Source of the DNA: JBGSYJ01 sp041750915
Lineage (GTDB): Bacteria; Acidobacteriota; Thermoanaerobaculia; Gp7-AA8
Reading direction: 5' to 3'
Length of the DNA stretch: 11,880 nucleotides
NCBI GenBank assembly: GCA_041750915.1
Contig: JBGSYJ010000055.1
Span: 1 to 11,880, forward strand
In this document: positions 8,269 through 11,880 of the stretch, one piece after another
Layout of the letters: the number at the start of each line of letters is the position of its first letter
Position numbering within the stretch: position 1 is the first letter of the stretch
The notes under the pieces: model-generated
Told to the model about the DNA's origin: nothing
Database searches by the model: none
The model's input: only the letters and a program-made list of their open reading frames with translations
Made by a program: the position numbers and the translations under genes

Positions 8269-8334
8269 CGATGATCCAGTTGTCGGCAACCTCACTATTC
8301 GGAAGAGGCAGGGCCTCGGAGGGCCCTGCCACAT
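8269..8334 (-). repeat. Palindromic repeat element, copy C, inverted relative to copy B
   Basis: The 24-base hairpin at 8307-8330 is the exact reverse complement of the copy B hairpin, and the match extends through 29 bases (8334 down to 8306). The tail on the minus strand contains CCGAATAGT and CGACAACTGGATCATCG, closer to copy A than to copy B. Together B and C make a 146-bp unit with heads outward and tails inward, like a bacterial interspersed mosaic element. It sits between the convergent addA and cupin genes, where such structures can block read-through in both directions. No target-site duplication is apparent at the outer ends. Confidence 0.8.
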
Positions 8335-8346
8335 GGGGCGATTCTC

Positions 8347-8361
8347 GCGCTCTCCGAGCGC
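8347..8361 (-). terminator. GC-rich hairpin just after the cupin gene, possible weak terminator
   Basis: GCGCTC (8347-8352), loop TCC, GAGCGC (8356-8361) lies 8 bases beyond the cupin stop codon on the minus strand. There is no T run, so termination is uncertain; the neighbouring repeat pair may do this job. Confidence 0.25.
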
Positions 8362-8369
8362 TCGCGCAC

Positions 8370-8702
8370 TTACGATCCCTCCCCACCTTCTTCACCGTAA
8401 AACACCACCCACACCAGCGTGTCCTCGGAGTGTTCTTCGAATCGGTGGACGACGCCCGCTGGAACGAAAAGGATGTCGCCCGTTCCGAAGCGATGCCGAT
8501 CGTCGCCATTCACGAACCAGCCGTTGCCGCGGACAACGACATAAATCTCATCCTGTGTATGCGGCTTTTGCGTATCCGGGTGGAGCGGCGCCGCAAGCTC
8601 GATACTCATCGACCCGTGCCGGTATGCCACCACGAAATGCTGGGCCTCCGGGGATGGCATCCTCGACAGCCATTCGTCGACCTTCCCGTGAAATCGATCC
8701 AT
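8370..8702 (-). CDS. Small single-domain cupin protein
   Basis: 110 residues, one conserved beta-barrel cupin domain. Motif 1 is PHTQDEIYVVVRGNG (47-61), with H48 and E52 as likely metal ligands and H41 nearby; motif 2 is GDILFVPAGVVHRFE (75-89), with H86. The metal-binding residues therefore look intact, but the ligand or reaction cannot be inferred: small cupins include sensors, isomerases and dioxygenases. The ATG at 8702 has AGGAG 6 bases upstream. It is the second gene after the sigma factor, with a gap of 18 bases (8703-8720), so the two are very likely co-transcribed. A role as sensor or effector of the sigma factor is inference from position only. Confidence 0.85.
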   Translation of the reverse strand: MDRFHGKVDEWLSRMPSPEAQHFVVAYRHGSMSIELAAPLHPDTQKPHTQDEIYVVVRGNGWFVNGDDRHRFGTGDILFVPAGVVHRFEEHSEDTLVWVVFYGEEGGEGS

Positions 8703-8720
8703 GGTCGCTCCTCTCTCGGC

Positions 8721-9488
8721 TTAAGTGCGTTTGACTGTGCTTTTCCCCGCCCTCCGCGTTTCGATGATTTCAAGCAGCAGACGATGCCACGTAGAGAGGT
8801 CGCGATGATCTGCTTCGCGCACGATCTCGAGACGCTCAGCGAGCCGGCCTGCTCGATCTGCAAGCGGATTCTCCGCCTTTCCGTTGAAGAATCCTGACAG
8901 CTCCGTGCACTGGTAGCAGACACCGTTCTTCGTGATCAACGCACAGGTGTCGGCATAACGACGATGAAGGTCTGCGCGAGCTTCCTGCAACCAGTTTTTG
9001 GTCTGCGCGAAAGATGCGCTGAGAATCTCTGCCGTCTCCTTCAAAGCGAAACCGTACAGGTCCGTCAGAAGAAGCGCGGCCGCCTTCTGCGGCGCGATCG
9101 ATCGCAAGGTGCAGGAGAAGCAGAAAGCCAGATGTTGCCTGGCCATTGCGGCAACCTCGGGCGTTGCACGCATCGCGACGGAAGCCGCTACGAACGACTC
9201 GTCCTGTTCTGCATGTCGGCGTGAGTCGAACAGAGCTGCCTCCGACCACCTGCCCTGCCTGCGCAATTCATCGATCGCCAGGTTGGACGCGATCCGGAAC
9301 AGCCACTTCCGCAGGCCGAGACCGTCGTCGGGGACGGTTTCCGCCTCGATGGCACGCACCGCGGTTTTCTGCACGATGTCTTCGGCGATTTCCGGCTGGA
9401 TGACGAGCCTTCTGACGAAACGCAGGAGCTCGCTCCGATGACAGTCCCAGGCCTCCGCTACGGCACTCATCCGTTCCGGCTCGCTCAT
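8721..9488 (-). CDS. RNA polymerase sigma-70 family (ECF-like) sigma factor with Cys-containing C-terminal extension
   Basis: 255 residues. Region 2 spans about residues 13-80 (SELLRFVRRLVIQPEIAEDIVQK, WLFRIASNLAIDELRRQGR). Region 4 spans about 118-175, with the helix-turn-helix around LKETAEILSASFAQTKNWLQ. Regions 1.1 and 3 are absent, as in ECF factors. It is longer than the usual roughly 170-200 residues because of a tail carrying CALITKNGVCYQCTEL (C182, C191, C194) and a charged helical end. A second Cys pair, C123-F-S-C126, sits at the start of region 4. The Cys pattern could bind zinc or respond to redox state; this is inference. The start at 9488 is 10 bases from a perfect TATAAT on the minus strand. 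It leads a two-gene unit with the cupin and is divergent from the hydrolase gene. No separate anti-sigma factor is seen. Confidence 0.88.
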   Translation of the reverse strand: MSEPERMSAVAEAWDCHRSELLRFVRRLVIQPEIAEDIVQKTAVRAIEAETVPDDGLGLRKWLFRIASNLAIDELRRQGRWSEAALFDSRRHAEQDESFVAASVAMRATPEVAAMARQHLAFCFSCTLRSIAPQKAAALLLTDLYGFALKETAEILSASFAQTKNWLQEARADLHRRYADTCALITKNGVCYQCTELSGFFNGKAENPLADRAGRLAERLEIVREADHRDLSTWHRLLLEIIETRRAGKSTVKRT

Positions 9489-9498
9489 TCGTTACTGA

Positions 9499-9504
9499 AT
9501 TATA
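9499..9504 (-). promoter_or_regulatory. -10 box (TATAAT) for the sigma factor gene
   Basis: A perfect TATAAT on the minus strand lies 10 bases before the sigma factor ATG, so the transcript would start within a few bases of the start codon. No good -35 box is seen 16-18 bases upstream, so an activator or alternative sigma factor may be needed, or the match may be chance. Confidence 0.45.
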
Positions 9505-9546
9505 GATGCCCACAACGCAGCGCACCTTTGAAAGGGGGCTGATCCT

Positions 9547-10332
9547 ATGGGAACCGGCATGCTGAGTCATAACGATCGTGGCCGCGGTAGTTCTGTCGTG
9601 CTTCTGCATGGAATTCCCGGGTCGCGGAAAACCTGGAACGATGTGGTGCCACTCATCACAGGGAAAGCCCGTATCCTGGTCCCCGACCTTCTCGGGTTCG
9701 GCTCCTCGCCGGACGGCTCGGGCAAGGGACATGCGTTCGAACAGGCCGAGGCCGTTCTGGCAATGCTCGATGCATGCGAGGTGCGTGACGCGCATTTGGT
9801 CGGCTTCGATTTCGGAGGCCCCGTTGCCGTGGCGCTGCACGCTCTGGCTCCCGAGAGGATCAACCGGTTGACGCTGATCGCGACGAACCTGTTGACCGAC
9901 ACCCCGGTACCGCTGCCGCTGCGAATAACTCGCCTTCCCGTACTGGGCGAGTTGATGTTCCGGATTCTTTTCAGCAGACCGGGCTTGATCGCGCTCTGGC
10001 GATCCGCAACGGTCGATCGCCGAAGTTTCACATTGCGAGCGTTCATGCAGTCAATCGATCGCCGAGGCAACGTTACCTCCCGGCGCATCTTTCTCGCAAG
10101 CATGCGACGGCTCATGCAGCTGTATGGGGAGATCGAGGCGGAACTGCCGAAGATCGAGGTTCCCGTCACCCTCGTCTGGGGTGGAGAGGACCCATTCTTT
10201 TCCGTAGCGACCGGAGACCGGAGCGCCAGCCGCATCCGCGGTGCGAAGTTCATCGTGTTCTCTGATTGCGGCCACTTCGTTCCGGGGGAGAAGCCGCTAC
10301 AGTTGGCCGCTGCTATTCTGAGCGAGCGGTGA
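9547..10332 (+). CDS. Alpha/beta hydrolase with Asp nucleophile (haloalkane dehalogenase/epoxide hydrolase-like)
   Basis: 261 residues, full-length alpha/beta-hydrolase fold. Seen: oxyanion-loop HGIPGS (21-26), PDLLGFGSS (46-54), nucleophile elbow GFDFGG (86-91) with D88 where most family members have Ser, WGGEDPFF (211-218) with D215 as likely acid, and CGHFVPGEKP (241-250) with H243 as the general base. A cap domain probably lies at about 118-195. An Asp at the elbow is the hallmark of haloalkane and haloacetate dehalogenases and epoxide hydrolases, which form an alkyl-enzyme ester. The next residue, usually Trp in GHDWGG enzymes, is Phe here. The substrate is unknown. AAAGGGGG (9531-9538) is a ribosome binding site 8 bases before the ATG at 9547; an ATG at 9559 is an alternative start. 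The GNAT gene follows after 2 bases. Confidence 0.9.
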   Translation: MGTGMLSHNDRGRGSSVVLLHGIPGSRKTWNDVVPLITGKARILVPDLLGFGSSPDGSGKGHAFEQAEAVLAMLDACEVRDAHLVGFDFGGPVAVALHALAPERINRLTLIATNLLTDTPVPLPLRITRLPVLGELMFRILFSRPGLIALWRSATVDRRSFTLRAFMQSIDRRGNVTSRRIFLASMRRLMQLYGEIEAELPKIEVPVTLVWGGEDPFFSVATGDRSASRIRGAKFIVFSDCGHFVPGEKPLQLAAAILSER

Positions 10333-10334
10333 GA

Positions 10335-10910
10335 ATGGAACAGATCCTGACAGCCCGGCTGCTTCTAGTCGCCGCCACGCGAGAAATTGCGCAGGCAGAG
10401 CTGGCGGCTGATCAAAAGTTCGGGGCTCTTCTAAGGGCGGAGATTCCTCCCGGCTGGCCGCCACCTCTCAATGATCAGGAGTCGCTCAATTGGTTCTTCA
10501 AATTAATAGACCATCCTGGCTATTTACCGGGATGGGGGATGTGGTACTTCGTCAATGTCGAGGACTCGCCACGTGCGATCGGAAACGGCGGCTTCAAGGG
10601 ACCGCCTGACGCAGAGGGATCGGTGGAGATCGGGTATTCGATTCTCCCGGCGCATCAGCGGCTCGGGTTTGGAGGCGAGGCTGTCGAGGGGTTGCTGCGG
10701 TGGGCATTCGCCCACGAGGGAGTCACACGGGTGATCGCCCACACCCTTCCTGACCTGACCCCCTCGATCCGAGTTCTGGAAAGAGTTGGCTTCGCGCCGA
10801 TCGGTCCCGGCGAGGAAAGTGGGACCATCTGCTTCGAGCTGAAGGCCGACGCACGGCGGAGCGCAGACGAGCTCAGGCCGCCCACCCGGCCGCAGACTCC
10901 GGGTGTGTGA
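10335..10910 (+). CDS. GNAT-family N-acetyltransferase (RimJ/RimL-like)
   Basis: 191 residues. The acetyl-CoA binding motif A is clear: SVEIGYSILPAHQRLGFGGEA (96-116), with the QRLGFG pyrophosphate loop at 108-113. It is followed by VTRVIAHT (130-137) and the motif B region SIRVLERVGF (144-153). The N-terminus (LTARLLLVAAT) and overall order resemble the Acetyltransf_3 group that includes RimJ/RimL-type N-terminal acetyltransferases and small-molecule acetyltransferases. The acceptor cannot be predicted. The ATG at 10335 follows the hydrolase stop by 2 bases; an in-frame GTG at 10329 overlapping that stop is another possible start. The genes are likely co-transcribed and translationally coupled. 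The last 20 residues are Pro- and Arg-rich and outside the domain. Confidence 0.88.
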   Translation: MEQILTARLLLVAATREIAQAELAADQKFGALLRAEIPPGWPPPLNDQESLNWFFKLIDHPGYLPGWGMWYFVNVEDSPRAIGNGGFKGPPDAEGSVEIGYSILPAHQRLGFGGEAVEGLLRWAFAHEGVTRVIAHTLPDLTPSIRVLERVGFAPIGPGEESGTICFELKADARRSADELRPPTRPQTPGV

Positions 10911-11188
10911 CCGGTGCACGCGGATGCGTTTTGCTGAAGCGTCCCCGCCTTTGAGCCGTGGGTGCAGAGCAGACGGGCTGTTCAACATCGCGCGCCGTGA
11001 CTAACGCCAAGGCGGTACAGTTCTGAGCTCGCCGGGAGGTCCGGTTCCGATCCCCTATCTCAACGCGACGTCTTCGGAGCTCACGTCTTCAGCTGAGTCG
11101 CAGTCGGAGGGCCCAACATGCAACGTTCGGCCACTAGGTGCACCGGGCGGGCTACTGTCTCCTGTCTACTGTGTACTGTCTACTTTCC
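10911..11188. other. Convergent intergenic region with nested inverted and direct repeats
   Basis: No gene is supported here, between the GNAT gene (plus) and the molybdenum hydroxylase (minus). Nested complementary segments CCGCCTT (10945-10951) with AAGGCGG (11009-11015), and AGCCGT (10955-10960) with ACGGGCT (10973-10979, one bulge), could fold into a branched stem. ACGTCTTC occurs twice in direct orientation (11068-11075, 11083-11090). A canonical intrinsic terminator with a T run is not seen for either flanking gene. Confidence 0.4.
11152..11183. repeat. Short degenerate tandem repeat (CTACTGTCT type)
   Basis: CTACTGTCT, CTGTCTACTG and TGTACTGTCTAC follow one another directly, a degenerate tandem repeat ending 5 bases before the 3' end of the molybdenum hydroxylase gene. 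It is low-complexity sequence in the likely 3' untranslated region; function unknown. Confidence 0.55.
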
Positions 11189-11880
11189 TCACAACAACTT
11201 CTCCGGCGTAATCGGTAGATCCCTCACGCGTCTGCCCGTCGCGTGGAACACGGCATTCGCGATCGCTGCTGGAATGCCGACCATCCCCAGCTCGCCCATA
11301 CCCTTCACGCCGAGCGGATTGACGATCTTGTCGTCCTCCTCGACGAACAGCGTTTCGATCATGTGGATGTCCGCGTTGACCGGCACGTGATAGTGCTGGA
11401 GATTCGGATTCATGATCCGACCGTAGCGGTGATCGATCTCGGTGGCTTCATGCAGCGCCATCCCGATGCCCCATACAACGCCGCCGATCTCCTGGCTGTG
11501 CGATGCCTTCGGGTTCATGATCTTGCCGCACGCGGTCACTTCGATTGCGCGCGTGACGCGAACGGTACCGAGGTCCGGATCGACTTTCACCTCGATGAAC
11601 TGGGCTCCGTGCGCGAGCGAAGCGTAATTCTGTCGCTCGGGTGACGGGAGGGCATCGAACGTCTCGGTGATCTCCGAGAGTCCGTTTCGACGCATGACAT
11701 CGGAGATGCTGACGGACCGCGATGGGTCACCCTGCAGCTGCAGGCGGCCATCGAGCATCTCCACGTCGTCTGCGGCAGCTGCTTTCAGGGGCGAATCCGC
11801 TCCCTGGTTGGCGAGCGTGAGCAGCTTCGCACCGATTGCCAGCGCAGCGCCGCGCACTGCCGAGCCGACACTGGCCGTCG
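11189..11880 (-). CDS. Xanthine dehydrogenase-family molybdopterin-binding subunit, C-terminal part; runs off the right edge
   Basis: The frame is open from the right edge and ends at TGA (11191-11189), giving 229 complete residues of the C-terminus of a normally 700-residue or larger subunit. The two C-terminal hallmarks are seen: the segment FIEVKVDPDLGTVRVTR followed by ACGKIMNPKASHSQEIGG and VVWGIGMALHEAT, and GVKGMGELGMVGIPAAIANAV near the end. The latter contains the Glu that acts as base at the molybdenum centre in xanthine dehydrogenases and aldehyde oxidoreductases. The ending GRRVRDLPITPEKLL resembles the YagR/PaoC type of periplasmic aldehyde oxidoreductase more than purine-specific enzymes, but the substrate is not determinable. 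Partner Fe-S and FAD subunits would lie outside the window. A GTG at 11857 is not the start: the frame continues upstream with TASVGSA, consistent with the family. Confidence 0.93.
   Translation of the reverse strand, partial: TASVGSAVRGAALAIGAKLLTLANQGADSPLKAAAADDVEMLDGRLQLQGDPSRSVSISDVMRRNGLSEITETFDALPSPERQNYASLAHGAQFIEVKVDPDLGTVRVTRAIEVTACGKIMNPKASHSQEIGGVVWGIGMALHEATEIDHRYGRIMNPNLQHYHVPVNADIHMIETLFVEEDDKIVNPLGVKGMGELGMVGIPAAIANAVFHATGRRVRDLPITPEKLL

Noticed and set aside
8182..8341. Target-site duplication flanking the 146-bp inverted repeat unit
   Set aside because: The bases outside the left end (GTGTGA) and right end (GGGGCG) do not match, so a recent transposition event is not shown.
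8189..8734. A plus-strand open frame beginning MWQGPPRPCL, looking like a gene after addA
   Set aside because: It consists of the repeat element followed by sequence antisense to the cupin gene. No domain is recognisable and no ribosome binding site precedes it other than addA coding sequence.
11111..11135. GCCCAAC followed by CAACGTTCGGCC, resembling one end of an integron attC site
   Set aside because: No matching GTTRRRY end at suitable distance on either strand, no paired inner boxes and no integrase gene, so an attC site cannot be supported.

Overview
The window is GC-rich, gene-dense bacterial chromosome. The Hanks-type kinase that appears to lead into a TolB/PD40-type propeller, the AddAB-type nuclease-helicase pair, the Cys-rich-tailed sigma factor and the large CoxL/YagR-type molybdenum hydroxylase together suggest an Acidobacteriota-like organism. 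This is inference from gene style; no rRNA or other marker gene is present.

Layout, left to right. (1) 1-927, minus: N-terminal part of a serine/threonine protein kinase, cut by the window edge. (2) 928-1152: intergenic stretch dominated by a large imperfect inverted repeat (60-bp arms). (3) 1153-1727, minus: a type II toxin-antitoxin pair, ribbon-helix-helix antitoxin then MazF-like toxin, with overlapping genes. A perfect 8-bp inverted repeat just upstream carries a TATACT box on each strand and looks like an autoregulated operator that could also fire rightward. (4) 1753-1961: non-coding leader with two hairpins. (5) 1962-8188, plus: a two-gene operon, addB then addA (TGATG overlap), encoding both subunits of a recombinational repair exonuclease/helicase. 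Both PD-(D/E)XK nuclease sites are intact; addB also has the four-Cys Fe-S staple, and addA has all the superfamily 1 helicase motifs examined. (6) 8189-8334: an inverted pair of palindromic repeat elements. A third copy lies in frame inside addB at 2593-2660. (7) 8370-9488, minus: an ECF-like sigma factor with a C-terminal Cys extension, followed by a small cupin. (8) 9547-10910, plus: divergent pair, an alpha/beta hydrolase with an Asp nucleophile and a GNAT acetyltransferase. (9) 10911-11188: convergent intergenic region with short repeats. (10) 11189-11880, minus: C-terminal part of a xanthine dehydrogenase-family molybdopterin-binding subunit, cut by the right edge.

The most striking signal is the palindromic element: three copies, all associated with the addBA operon. 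One is translated as about 22 residues of a linker in AddB, and two form a 146-bp unit with 29-bp perfect inverted ends that starts at the base after the addA stop codon. It resembles REP/BIME repeats or the in-gene palindromic elements known from Rickettsia. I do not recognise this family. No transposase is in the window.

The other gene groups look like independent small modules: a TA pair next to the repair operon, a sigma-cupin regulatory unit with a divergent hydrolase-acetyltransferase pair, and two partial genes at the edges.
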